Below are positions 1 to 12,639 of a stretch of 64,000 bases of DNA, piece by piece. The notes below the pieces were generated by a model. The model saw nothing but the letters and a program-made list of their open reading frames with translations. It did no database searches and had not been told where the DNA came from. The stretch lies in the NCBI GenBank assembly GCA_949152475.1, contig OX424567.1:20175402-20239401 (forward strand), written 5' to 3'. The stretch is from Terebella lapidaria. Lineage: Eukaryota; Annelida; Polychaeta; Terebellida; Terebellidae. The first letter of the stretch is position 1. Every line of letters begins with the position of its first letter. Made by a program: the position numbers and the translations under genes.

Positions 1-2689
1 ACTGGAACCCAGCTAATGAAAACACCTACATGTAAATTGCGCTTGGTAAAGACCTGAAAATATATATATAAGAAAACAAGAAACATATAATTCCTGATAA
101 CACCATTTCAAGATGATATAGTACTGCTACAACATTGTACAACCACCCAAGTACGCATGCGTTATCTTGCAGTGGAGTTTGAACATACCGAAAAAACGCA
201 CGATGTGAACGAATTATCTACATCTGCGCTAACATAAACAAAGACATTAATTGCCCTATATTGTCGTGTTTTTGTTACACATAAGTATCAAAATGAATAT
301 CCGGAGTTTCATCACTATACTATACCATACATAAACGAGATTCAAGTAATCGGGTTGTGTATTATCCCATATTTCTAGCTATTTTTGATCTTTTTGCATC
401 ACTGCATGGTAACCGTGCAATGCAAAACTATTTCTAAAATCCGATTTTCAATGTCACATTTAGACAAAGTCGTATGAGTGTTGGAACTTTTGCACTGTAC
501 AGCTGCTCTGAGGACAGCTATGGATCACTTTCAACCGGAAAACCAATAACCGATTATGCCACTTTAACCAATCCGGCCCTGCAATACACAATATTTGATT
601 TTACACAAATATATGTAGTCATGCATCATCCAGTGGGGAAAAAAATCAAAATCGTCTCATGTGCATGTTAAAGAGAAACGGAATCTTAACTTATTCTGCT
701 CCAAACAGTGTGAGGTAACGAAGGGTCAACATTTGAAAGTTATTTCTTCAAAATGATCTATTTTGTAGAGTAACGGATCAGCATCCTAATACTGAAAAGA
801 AAATGGATACAGGGTCACCGTACTGGTTTCTTCGAAACTATGTCATTTTGAAACTCTAGATTATGTTGATACAGTCATTTACAAATGTATTTTGAAAAAA
901 TCTCTTTGACCCCTCCTTACCTCACTGTATGGAGCGAAATACCTGAAATACGATGGCTTATCTATCTAATGACTTCTATCAAACTTTCGCCGATAGATTA
1001 CAACGCAGATTTGCCGCAAAATTTATCCGGTAGACGAAACTGCAAAGATAGTAGGGTGACGTGATAAAGACCGCTACTCGATGCTCCACTTCGATGGACT
1101 AAACAATTATGTACTATTCAACAAATATTTACAAGCGCTGAAAAGGTTGGTGGCCATGACAGAACGCCACATGCAGATCTACACGTCGCGACAATGATCA
1201 GATGATGAACATAAGTAGTCTAATTGACGGTTCACATCGTCGTCACATGGTTCTTGAAGAAGTTGAGCTCCTTTGTCGAGATGAACCGGGACTTCTCCAA
1301 TGTCAAGACAGTGATCGAATCCCGTGAAGTTTGACGATGCAAGACAGGACATTATCAGCATAACATTATATGATCCGCGTCCACCTTCTCAATGTAACAG
1401 CCATCATTACAATGATAGGCGCCTTACTCAGATCAAACTGAGGCGTCATCATGCTACCTTGAAGAACACCGGTATGCAAGGGATAAGCGCTAAGGTTGCG
1501 CGAATTTGGAGACGTCGATAATCCACCAGAGGGCAACGAAGACAGTATTCTCTGAGAATTAATTTACCAAGCGAGAACAATGGAACCGTATACTAATGAC
1601 AGTACTGTGTAATTGGTTCAGATTGGCATGTCCAATCAGGGGGAGGGGGGGGGGGGAGTAAGTTGTCATACGAGTGATGAGCTTATCATAAAATGCCAAA
1701 TGCATATGCGATGAAGTATTCTGAGTGCATCAACAATGTTACAGAAAACACGACTACTGCATGTTCAGTTATATCTCGCAAATCACTTCGAGTGTACAGA
1801 GCCGTGTCTGTATATGACTTGCTTTCTTTTGAACTCATATGGGGTATGAGAACAAAATATCTAGTATGAAGAACAAACCTAATATCATGTAAAATGTACG
1901 GATGTTTGTTTTTTCTCTGCCAATTTTTTCTTGATACGGATTGAAAAAAGGAAAATCTAGATATGGAAATCAGTTTGATACGCGCATTGCAAGCTTGCGA
2001 CGTACATCGCAAAATTACAAACAATTTGCGACGTGCATTGCATAATGGAAATCCGTTTGATTTGCACAATGCGAACTCGTGACAAAATTAAAACATAGCA
2101 CCCACGATGATGTAGCTTACCGGCAGACTTTGATCGAATGTGCTATTCAGCTTTAATATGGAAGGCAGTCTGAGATCAAGTTAAAGGTCACCAACAGATC
2201 CACGATATAATTCCGTATATGTTCATGATGTAACCATAGACCTACAACCACAACATTTGTCATCCTTTCGGCCACAGAAGCCAATTTACACAGTTCATGT
2301 TAAATGTTACTTTGAAATTTACCACGCAAGGTCATCTGAGTCCAAGTTCAAGGTCGCCAAATATCCTCCATATATGACTTCCTGTCAGCTAACAGAAGGT
2401 CAAAGGCCAACTTGTGCATTTCGGCACATTTTGATATTTTTGGGCTTACATCTCGAGCCATTTGGGTGATTCAAGGTCTACGATATTTATACACATTACA
2501 TGAGCCTGTAATATCATGCTTTTACAGAATTAGAAAAAAAATATCACGTCAATATTTTCAAAGTTTGAATTTGCGTCAAACTGGCCATTTTCGGCAATGA
2601 AGTAGCCGCCAAATGGCAAACACGGCCTAAATGGAAGGTAAGCTAAATAAAATTAGCCCAAAGGCTAAAACAGGTAACCGGACAATATG

Positions 2690-3180
2690 TTTCATGTTTT
2701 AGATATTAAGTCATTTTGTCCTGTGACGTTAAAAATAAGGTTTCTGGTCAAATTCAAGGTCACGAGAATATCGAGCAAATATGTACATGACGTATATCAT
2801 TCCCATTTGTCCACAATTGATTGCTAAGTTGTAAATTTAATAAGGAAGATTTTGTCCTATGACCTTGAAAATGAGGTCAATGGTCAAATTCAAGGAGATC
2901 ATCAAAATATTTGGCACACATCACTCCCTATATTTGCACAATTGATTCCTGAGCTGAAAAGATAATATTAAGCAAAATATTATCCATTTTGTGCTCTCAC
3001 CTTGAAAATGAGTTCAAATGTCAATTTCAAATTTATGACATTATCCAGCATATATCATTTCCTATGTGTGCACAATTGATTCATAAGCTGTAAAGTCGAT
3101 AATAAGCGAGTTATGAGCCCTTTTGTGCTCTGTCCACGAAAATAGGGTCAAATTCAAGGTCATCAGAATATTCAGCGTAT
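2690..3180 (+). repeat. AGGTCA satellite, diverged block
   Basis: Three to four diverged copies of the roughly 130-bp unit found throughout the window. Each has a 'gaccttgaaaatgaggtca' segment, a 'ggtcaaattcaaggtca' segment, then 'cacaattgattcctaagctg'. Related single copies lie just upstream at about 2150-2480. Confidence 0.8.
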
Positions 3181-3185
3181 ATCAA

Positions 3186-3294
3186 CACGCAGGGTAAGCG
3201 AGAATGCCGAGTTGCGCACAAAATACGTTGCTTTGCCGAGTTGCGCACGAGAAATGCCGAGTTGCGCACAGGAAATGCCGAGGCGCGCCGAAAT
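3186..3294 (+). repeat. GTTGCGCAC/GCCGAG minisatellite, left member of an inverted pair
   Basis: Short tandem units combine 'gccgagttgcgcac' with variable spacers and end in 'ggcgcgccgaaat'. An almost identical copy in opposite orientation lies at 13690-13798. The two copies bracket the zinc-finger and YqaJ genes. Confidence 0.8.
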
Positions 3295-4529
3295 TGTTTG
3301 TTCGTGGACTCTCATCTGTCCTTTCTCAAGAGTTTGAGAAGAATGGAAGACAGGTGTGTATATATTGAAAGTCTCATCCGGATATATGAACATTCTAAGT
3401 AATATTGGTGATCACGGAAATATCAGTTGACCACAGAGCAGTTCATAGAACTCGTCAAATTTGACTGACCAGGGTTGTTTTTAGTGAAAACCTCCATATA
3501 TCGCTCACTGAACCAAGCAATTAAGACACAACGCCGGTCGTTTTTATCGCTGACAGTGATGGAACTTGCTTATCAAATGCGAATAATCATTAGTAATTAT
3601 TGTCAACATCGTGTAGATGGTATTTTGAAAAGTTATTTATGTGTGTTTGTGTGAAGTGGCAAAATCCGATAGGCAACTGCTCGGGCGCGCTCACTGGCAA
3701 CTGCACGGTTGCGCAACCCAAATATGTTGAGGGACGGAGGCACATGTAGGCCTAATGGAGACCCATGTCAATTGTTTCCTTCTGCGGAATATGCCTGATA
3801 TTTTTTCTCTTCACAACAACAGTTATAAATTATGCACACACACGTAAGACGATCGCTTTACCGTTTATTTATAAAACTTGAGCACGTGTTCAATTTGTGT
3901 GTGTATTGAATTTTCCTCACTTCCCCTGTTCACCGATGAGATGTTATATATCCCTCCCACCCCACCGTATTTTAATTGTAGTTAATTCAGAATTATTATC
4001 AGCAGGGTGAATACTAATACCATACCAGTAGGCCACATGGGGAATTTCATTAGGAGGCGAAGCTGCTCCGTAGCCTACAACAAAATTAAGGGCATTTTAA
4101 CATAGTTTTGCTTGCAAGACCCCAGTTGAAGCCCAGGCATCCACTTTGCTTTGGACCATAATATAGAGTATGGTTGCTATGGTGACCAGATACATCTTAT
4201 GAATATAAGCTTAAACACGATAAGTAAGCTATGTTATTCTCTGTTGTGGTATTATTTTGCTTATATGCAAGGGTAAATCATAATTTTCTCGAGAACAGAA
4301 GAAGATACTTAAAAGCTAGCATATTAGCGGTCGCATATTTTCAAACAAAACGATAGGCCCAAATCATACAAACCTAAACCTCATAAAGCCTAAGGTCATT
4401 CGCATAGAGTTCATTTTATGTCTATACGGAGGCGGCATTTTTTATAATTCGCCTCGGGCGGCAGTTCGGTCTGATCTGTCACTGAACTACTCATAATTTA
4501 CCCTTTGTAATGTTTGTTTTGTCCTACAG

Positions 4530-5352
4530 TATATTACTCGACCTCGGGTGTCGGGAGCTCCCGTCAGAGGTGCAGCTGGGAGATGTGTCACAAGTGGAAG
4601 TTTTGAATGAGAGTGGACACAGCGAAGTCGTTGACGTGGTGTGCGTAACTGAGCAGGTTGACCAGGGGAACACCGTCATGGAAGATGAGGCGATCGCTCT
4701 CCCCATCACGGCAACTGCGAGCAACATTCCAGCCACAGATGAAATACCAGTGAACCCCTTTAGATGCCCTAAGTGTGAGATCACGCTCAGCTCTAAATCC
4801 ACCCTCCGACGACACCTGAAACGACACGACGGGTCTCCGCTTCGTTGCAACTTGTGTCCAGCTGAGTTTTTCGAAAAGAATAAGCTGGTAAACCATGTAG
4901 AGGTTAAACATATGGGGTTATTGTTTCGATGTGAGTATGGCGATTGTTGTAAGACGTATCAATCGAAATCTAAATTGAAAGAACACGTTCTCCAACACGA
5001 AGGTGCTTGCAAGTATGTTTGCCATATCTGTGGCCGACAGTATTGTAGTAGTAGCGGGTTAGATGGCCACATAAACTCACATAGTGATAAAAAGCCATAC
5101 ATATGTGACGATTGTGGAAAATCCTATGGACACAAATCCGACCTTCAAAGGCATAAACTGGTTTGTAGTGTAAACTCAGATCCTGAAAAGGTGGAATGTA
5201 ACTTCTGTCTGAAGAAATTCAAGTGTGAGGCGTACTTTAGGGAACACCTAAAGTCCCACACATCAGATGATGAGAAAACATGTGAGAAGTGTGGAAAATG
5301 TTACAAACATCGCTCTTCCTTCTACAAACACCTGAAATCCCACGTGGAATAG
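4530..5352 (+). CDS. C2H2 zinc-finger protein, terminal exon (seven fingers)
   Basis: This is probably a nuclear DNA-binding protein. The exon is preceded by a good acceptor (gttttgtcctacag, ending at 4529) and is entered in phase 2. An in-frame ATG at 4510 lies inside the putative intron, so I do not take it as the start. An acidic leader of about 80 residues is followed by seven C2H2 fingers. Numbered from the ATG at 4510, they lie at about residues 86-106, 113-134, 141-163, 171-191, 199-219, 230-250 and 258-278. Finger 3 has an unusual C-x4-C spacing. Finger 5 ends in Cys instead of the last His. The stop follows the last finger almost directly. Linkers are not the TGEKP type of KRAB-like arrays, so the target cannot be read from sequence. 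A poly(A) signal variant lies at 5800. The N-terminus is not identified. Confidence 0.93.
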
Positions 5353-5692
5353 ATCGGTTACCATTGGGTGCAATGTACATGGACTAAACTGTAAAAAACA
5401 GTTTTATTTTGTATATATCATATCACTTTCATCATTTGTTCAATATGACAAGTTTGATAAGTTGGAGACATCTGAAGAGCTTTCTCGTTACTTTTTAATT
5501 CGCGTCGGGCGGAATTACTTTTAAGTATGTTTTTTATGACGACCATTGTGACAGTTGTGAATGTAAAACGTGTGTGATTATGTACTTTTTATGCGAGGCT
5601 GAGCATTTTCTTGACACATTGTGATAATGGTGATATCATTGTATTTTTCTGGCAATGTACTTCTGTGGTGTCGATGAGACTGTAGAGATCTT

Positions 5693-5698
5693 TTTATT
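5693..5698 (-). terminator. Poly(A) signal AATAAA of the YqaJ-like gene
   Basis: The + strand reads tttatt here, i.e. AATAAA on the - strand, about 180 nt beyond the stop at 5876. It lies inside the 3' UTR of the convergent zinc-finger gene. Confidence 0.5.
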
Positions 5699-5799
5699 AA
5701 TGGATGGACTTCATACAATACTTTTACAATGTATTATTGTAACGACCATTGTTGCACTTATGAACTGAAAGTTCCTGATACTTGTACTTTTTGAAGCAA

Positions 5800-5805
5800 A
5801 TTAAA
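5800..5805 (+). terminator. Poly(A) signal variant ATTAAA of the zinc-finger gene
   Basis: ATTAAA lies about 450 nt after the stop at 5352, in a T-rich 3' UTR. It lies beyond the opposite-strand signal at 5693-5698, so the 3' ends of the two convergent genes probably overlap. Confidence 0.5.
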
Positions 5806-5875
5806 GCGTATTGTTTTGACACACCTTCTCGGTTTCATGGTCATGGTCATGGTTTCATACTTATATCAGCTTCCA

Positions 5876-8800
5876 TTACAGATGCTTCATAATTGTAACG
5901 TTCTCGATATCGTTCACACTGGCCCCGAGCTTGTTCGTCGCCAAAATTTTTGATTCGTCAGTTTTGTAACGCTGACTTCTGACAGGCTGGACACCTTTCT
6001 GTGGCTGGTATGGTTTGGACACCGATGACGACTTCATGCGTCTCTTCTCATGTCGTCTCTCCTCAGTGTCGAAGAAATGATCCCTGCGGCAGGACATACG
6101 TGTGAGAGTGATTATTTGTGAAATGAACGTGTTATTAGACAATGTCATTACTGTTGTTGCTTAATACTTACTGAATGAATAGTGTTGCCCTTTCTGACGG
6201 TGGTGGCAGAGTGATTGGCAACCCATGGGGTGCATCTGTTGAGATTTGAGGTGTGAGGGGTTTGAATGGATACACCGATGTTTTCTTCGTCGCCATGTGA
6301 AAGCACCTGATGATACACACCAGCAATACAACACAAAAGTAATACATACATGTCGTAACCTAACAATCATTGTACCAATACCTGTGATTCTAAACAGTAG
6401 AATTACTTTTTCCGATTGGGAACGGGCTCGGGCGTGAATCAGAGCAACCCACGAAACGATCACATCTTAATATTCAAGTAAATATCCTTATTTACTTGTA
6501 TATTATTATTACAACACGTGTTGATATTTAGAGCACATTAAAAAATGCAAGTGCAATAAAGATTATCTACCGGTCTTCATCATTGTATCGGAAGTGGTTC
6601 AATTCTGTCACATGTGACATCATCCTCGGGATTCTGACAGCTTGTGGGCACCCAGTTGCATCCATTTCTGTTAAGTCTCCAAAGAAAGATTCCACAGCCA
6701 GAGTTCCAATAGCTCGATGGTTGTATGTGCCATTCTTCGAAAGCATGTACAAACGAACTCGTGTCTCCACGTTTTGTATGAAGCCACAAAACTGCACGAC
6801 TGGCAGACCTTTCAGGTATAAACCTTGTGGTGGGAATTTGTCAAAAGCCACATCCTTCAGTAAGTAATCTCTCAGATTCTTCATTTGTGTCATTCTCCGT
6901 TGCGCTGGGATTCCTGGAGCATCAATTGCTTCATACCACTGTCGTACTAGTTTGACATAGTCGGCCTCACTAGTGTCGCCATTATCACGCAGGGCCTGTT
7001 CCATGTCTTCTGAGAAAACCTTCTGTGCATGTGCAACGTTTTGCTTGTCGACTATGTCGACTACGAAGGACCTGTTGATCACGTTTGGGTGTGTTTCTGG
7101 TATTTTGTGGAAAGCACTTGGTTTTACACCATCAATTCCTCTGGTAAGAATACGTACCCTGTTATTCACCAGTAGATGACTTGGGTCAATGATGCATGGT
7201 TCATACTTTTTCCTCGTTTGGCTGAACTCTGGCTGAGAGAACATATCATACGTATCATCACCAACTTCAATGGACATCGGGGCCCCTGTTTTGCATTTCC
7301 ACGTTTGTTCTGCAGATTCATATTGATGAGTTGCAATTGCTACTGACAGTGCAAACTTGGGGTAGGTCTTGGCACTCAATTCTCGTATACACAGCTCTCG
7401 TAGCGTCAGTAGTTTTTTGCTCCTTTTCTTGTTAGGTTCTGTTGGAGTAGTTGGATGTCCCAGCAATGTGGAGAGTACTGCAATCAGTGACGCTTTGTCA
7501 CAGTTGCCACGTGGCTCTTTTCGGTCATGTGTCATCTCGCATATAATGATTCGCAGTTCGTTCTTTGTGAATTTTGAAAGTTGATTCGTTTGTAAGAGGT
7601 CAACGAGATATTTGACAGTCACATTCTTCCATTTTTTCTGATTAGCAGATTGGAGTTTCTCCACTATTACATCCAGAAGGGGATTTGTGATAAGTGATAA
7701 TCTCCCAACGTTGTTTCGATCACTGGTTGTCACATCATCATCTTCATCATCATTATCAATGTCCGCAAGGGCGTTTGTGACTATGTCATCATTTCTAGGG
7801 GTATCTGGCTGGTCCAGAACAACTTCAGCGACGACATCACAAGTAACAGCAGCGTCAAGATCACTAGACAGAATTGGTTGATCAATCTTCTCTTTGGTGG
7901 ACTTTTGCTTTCTGTCTGACATGACGTAGGTTTTCACCTTCTGCATGTTGCCGTCTTTCGTCCTCACCAGCAGTGGGCCATCTTCTGTCTTAGATGCAAC
8001 AGCTTCGCCAACATAGAGGGACTTGAAGTAGGTGACCTGCGCTGTCTTCTTCATCGCACATGCATTTTTCCACACATCTTTCTGCAACTCCAGTTTGTTC
8101 AGTGGCTGCCCTTCAATATCACGCACACATATATTGTGCCATTGGCCATCGAAACATTCACATAAAATGCTGATACCATTCTCGTGGCAAGTTTGTTTGA
8201 CTTCATCTGTCATCTGTCTGACGGTCTCGTTGTTTAAGCTGTAGCCTTTCAATGCATATGCCAGCGGAAGATGATGTGGAATACTGGGGTCTGCAAGACG
8301 ATCTGTATCCGTCAGCACGAATGCCAGGAGCTCTGATGCTTTACGGCGGCACAGGAAATTAGCCTCCCTGATGAATTTTTCGGTGGAGCTCATAGCCATG
8401 ACCACGTCTGCTACTTTGAGCTGTTCAGTTGTTGAATCCACGTCTGTGTCTGGTAGCAGGAACGGTGACTCATTGCCAGGTATCCGTTCCTCTGGGTTGT
8501 CTGATTTTTTCAGGGATGGAACTTCGAGAATGAGTTTCACATTTTCGTGTATGAAACGCTCGATCTTATGGTTGATCATAGACACTGCATCACTCCTCCT
8601 GGTTGGCACTTTGAGAGCACTGCGCCCATTGCCATATACTCGATCCACCTCTTCTCTGACGAGTCGCCAGAGTTCTTCATCAAATGTGACCTCCAGGACG
8701 GTGCAACTACTACTGCAATAACTGATGAATATACCACTCGATGTCGACTTGGAAGCCATCTCAGCCATCATCTGGCACACATACCACTTTGGAAGCTTGT

Positions 8801-10682
8801 AGTACACTGGCAACTTGTAATCCGAATCGATAGGACATTTCACTTCTAGGATACTGATAATATCTTGATTCGGTAGTCTCAGAGTGCCGTCCGTTGACAC
8901 GACCATGAGTTTTTCACCACCTTCCTTTGTGATGAAACTGCAGCCTTCTTCAACAACATAACAGTCATCGAATAGGAATGGAACCACCAGTGATGCAAAG
9001 GTTGCAATGGCATTGTCTTCATTTTCTGTACCATGATCGAATCTTGCCTGGAGTTCAGGTGTGACTTCCTCTGGCTCTTTGTCGCCTCGCAAGACTTTTA
9101 TGTGCTCTTTCTGATCTTTCAATTGCCGCAATCCCAATGCTTTATGCAATGTGCTGCCACTTACGGGTGCTTCCTTTCGGTAATTCAGCCACTCAGGGGT
9201 CCTCTGTTTTGTGTACTCGGGAAGCTGAAATTCAGGAGGCAAATCTTCAGGTTTCTTCAACAGCAAAACGTTTTCTTGATGACTCATATCAACAAACGAC
9301 CCTGGCACATATGCATGGTGTGCCTGTCCGAGCTCACTGCCAATGCAACATATAGACCTGTTGACTGACAGACCAGTTGTGATCGCAGATTTTGACTGAT
9401 ATACTGTCGCTTGTGTTTTGCTGAGGGCATACTTGTACTTGTCCTGAAAGGCAAACACCGATACATGTGACGTGGTGCTAACTACCATCGAATGGGTAAC
9501 TAGACATTTATATCCTGATAGAACATTGGTACCAGAGTTGGATATTCACGTGGAATATGGACCAGAACAAGAATCATATATTATTCGTCACTTACTTCTG
9601 AAAGATCATCATTTTAACTCTCACCTTCATATCTGGGTTACGATCAGCAAGATTTTCAAGCTTCTGTCTCAGTTTCTTCTGTTGAAACTCAAGTTCCCTC
9701 AAATTCTGCAAGTTGTTGCTCGTCGCAGTAACTAGCTTTGCCAATTGTCCTTTGATACTTTGCTTCAGTTCCGTGTCAAAGTCCATGAGTACTTTTGAGG
9801 ATTCTAGGTCACTAACTGCTTCGGCTATCTCTGAACATAGTGCTAAGCTTTCTGCAATCTGTTCTTGCTTCATTTTTTTGTTTGGCATCTCATGACCCCA
9901 AAGGTCAATATCTCCACGAGTGTCGTCTAACCCCTGAGCAACTTTCTTGCCATCAACTGCGATGACAAACTCTTTTTTGTCTTTATCAGGTTCAAGAAGA
10001 GCCAGAACGTCTGGAAGAATGCCAGGGTTTATTTCCTTTGGTACTGGATTTGAAGCATCATTAGTTCGAAGAACGCTCTGACTTGGTACAGCAAAATTGC
10101 ATTTGGATTGCACTGGATCGTAACTCTTGTCACTACATTTACCCCCTTGACCTGCATTTTTTGGTCCAGCAAATAGACGGAGGGCTTTTCCTTTCAGAAG
10201 TCTGAACACAACTTTCCAGAATTTTAGAGTTTGTTTTGAATAGGTCATGTAGGTAGTTGATATCAGAGAAGAATACTTAGCCCGCTCCAGACACAACAGT
10301 AACGATAAATTATCCGGTTGTAGGCGACCATCACAAAGCACGTTAATCAAGGTCATGAAATCGCTCAGCACCCCTGCTTGGTATAGTAAGTGACAGAGTT
10401 GTCCTGCGTCCTGAGACAGCTGCTTGGCACATTGATCTGGGTGTGATACGTCAAATAGTCGTCTCCATCTTCTAAGATGTCTTTTCTTAACTGGTGCTCG
10501 AGACAAGACTTGTTTGGAAGATTCCGACATTGAAGTAATTGGTGTTTTGTCTGCTTTCCGTGCGCTACCTTCTGTAGAAGATCCCGGAATAGATTTTGCA
10601 CCCTCATATTCTCGCCTTCTCCTCTTCCGAGCAAGATATAGAGTGAGTTGACTATTTTTTCTTTTCCTCTTTGTATTATCCA
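5876..10682 (-). CDS. YqaJ-like nuclease / transposase-like multi-exon protein
   Basis: Four exons join with matching phases: 9625-10682 (enters phase 1), 6571-9443 (phase 0 in, 2 out), 6172-6306 (2 to 2) and 5876-6083 (stop). The sum is about 1,425 codons. Exon 1 has a basic N-terminus, a KEFVIAVDGKKVAQGL-GDIDLWG block and a C-terminal coiled coil. Exon 2 carries a YqaJ-type PD-(D/E)XK core: RTPEWLNYR, then STDG, then LEVKCP with E and K two apart, then a Q helix. It later has NHRAIGTLAVESFFGDL, which resembles the last acidic block of some transposases. The last exon has a KGVQPVR-KTDESK tail. Similar two-part proteins occur as uncharacterised, probably element-derived genes in many invertebrates. 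No stop or frameshift is visible, so the copy looks intact. The start is uncertain: an upstream exon is expected from the acceptor at 10683, but an in-frame ATG at 10701 is an alternative. Confidence 0.82.
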
Positions 10683-10739
10683 CTGGGGAAATATGAACCA
10701 AAGGTCAAATAATAAAGGAACACATTATTGTCCCATTTG

Positions 10740-12120
10740 GGGCCAAAATGGCCCATCCCGAGCGATTCAAGGCTAACGAAACTTATAAACGTCACAGGAT
10801 ATGAGGAATTTTATGGATAAATCAGAAAAAAAGTTACTGAACAGATTTTGAGAAAACGACCGTCAAAGTCCAGAATTGGCCCTTTTTCACCATAAATGAC
10901 CGCCATTTTGAAAACAAAATCGAAAATAAAAAACTGAAAAATAACTCCCTTTTTAAATTTTTTAGACATGTTTGTGCAAAATTGCTAAAAGGTCTGTCCG
11001 CAAACTTAGCCCAAAGGTTGAGACAAGTTACCGAACAATTTTGGTTTGGCCATGGCAGCAATGGCAGGTAACAGACCTTGAGATTTCCCAATCAAGGTTC
11101 ACAGTGTGAACATATGACATTGAGATTTACCAATCAAGGTCATCCGTGTGAACTGCGATGTCACCATTGCATGTATGTGTGCGGAATTTGATATTCTATA
11201 TGTTCATATTACAAAGATATAACTGGGTGGAATCGTTTAGGCCGCTCAGGTCAATTTACACATTCCTAGTCAGACATTTGGCACTCATGGTCATCTGACG
11301 TCAAGTTCAAGGTCATCATTAGTTGTGCCATATATGTCTTCCTATATGTTCATAATGCAAACATGAGCTCTATCTGCAAGCACTTCATATATAGAAGCAA
11401 ATCTGGGCATTTTTTACCCCAAAATGGCTGTTTTGACATTCCAAGGTCATCCAATGCCAAATTCAAGGTCACCGTACAAATCGCCATATATGACTTCCTA
11501 TTTGAAAGTGTCAATTTCTAACCTGTATCTTCAAGTGTTCTATGAGTACAGTCCCGACAGCTCCCATTATGAAGGAAACAAATCTTGAAAAAAAGAAGGG
11601 TGTGGTGTGGGTCCCAGATGATGACAATTGTATGAATCCATTCCAACGGCCCCTCAATATATGAACCCCGGCCCTCTTGACTTACAGCTGACGGCAAGGC
11701 AGCTAAAAAATTTCTCAAGGGTGAAATTTTTTTCTGCCCTAGAAATGGCCCAAAATGGATAGTAATGCGATTAGGGGCGAAAAAAAAGGTTTTCGCCGAC
11801 TCGTCAAAAATGGCCGCAACACGGAGATCGACGATTCAAGGGCAACAAAACTTATACACGTCATAAAGTTACATAAGAGGAATATTTTGAAACAAGAATC
11901 TCAAAACTGATTAGACAGTTTTGGAGAAAAGACAAACAAGGTGAAAATTTGGAAATTTTTCGACCCAAAAATGGCTGTTTTGACCTTTCAAGGTCACCTA
12001 AGGCCAAATTCAAGGTCAGCATACAAGTCGCCATACATGACTTCCCATTTGAAAGTGCCAATTTCTAAGCTCTATCTTCATGCGTTCTAGGAGTAAAATA
12101 AAAATGTAGACTGACGACGG
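10740..12120. repeat. Dispersed satellite and inverted-repeat segment
   Basis: Degenerate copies of two dispersed repeat types: AGGTCA-containing units and a 'gcgattcaagg-caacgaaactta' type with runs of 'aaaatggccgccat'. No coding sequence is recognisable. An inverted repeat (11595-11700 with 12279-12379) starts inside this block. Confidence 0.7.
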
Positions 12121-12379
12121 ACACAACGCCATGGCGATAGGTCATCAAAGACTTCTTTCACAAGTCCGCGGATGCTGAGGTTCGTTTACTGCGGAGACGT
12201 CCCTCACAGGTCCGCGGGTTGCGGAGGTTCACCAGAGACTTCCCTCACGCTTGCACCACTGTGCAAGAAGAGATCACGGCCTTGCCGTCAGCTGTAAGTC
12301 AAGTGGGCCGGGGTTCATATATTGAGGGGCCGTTGGAATGGATTCATACGATTGTCATCATCTGGGACCCACACCCTTC
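11595..12379. mobile_element. Inverted-repeat element (about 785 bp, about 105-bp arms)
   Basis: The left arm 11595-11700 and right arm 12279-12379 are near-perfect reverse complements. Both contain 'gacggcaaggc' or its complement at the inner end and 'gtgggtccca' or its complement at the outer end. The reading frames that appear in both arms on opposite strands are a by-product of this symmetry. The interior is satellite-like and has no transposase, so it fits a non-autonomous foldback or MITE-type element. Confidence 0.65.
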
Positions 12380-12639
12380 CCTGTTACATTTCCCATACAT
12401 GGAGTCTGGGGCTCCGCACTGCGGAGGGCAAGATGTGCGGAGGTACGAAAAACTCTAAGTCCCCAGATATGATCTTACAAGTGTTTTGGGCACAGGATCT
12501 AATGTATAGGCCCTACATTTCACAACACACATGACAATGAGTTTTTTTAACACTCAATTCACATTACGTCTACTTCAAAATGACCATTAGGTGTGCCATA
12601 AGATATGACATCCTATACACGTTCGCTCATAAAGCAACA

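Larger units (their letters stand above)
1..4529. other. Non-coding region with AGGTCA satellite, no gene recognised
   Basis: I found no reading frame that I recognise. The zinc-finger exon at 4530 is entered in phase 2, so earlier exons of that gene should lie here or left of the window, but I could not identify them. Roughly 2.1-3.18 kb holds diverged copies of the dispersed AGGTCA satellite (about 130-bp units). A short G-rich run lies near 1641-1656. Around 3186-3294 there is a small minisatellite described separately. Confidence 0.6.

Noticed and set aside
1324-1521. + strand basic frame that might be an upstream zinc-finger exon
   Set aside because: No finger, no matching phase-2 donor and no clear acceptor. 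I could not connect it to the exon at 4530.
11518-12458. Similar frames (for example YIEGPLEWIHTIVIIWDPH) on opposite strands at 11.6 and 12.3 kb, as if a small conserved protein family
   Set aside because: They are the two arms of an inverted repeat, so the same DNA is read twice. No coding signature or start context.
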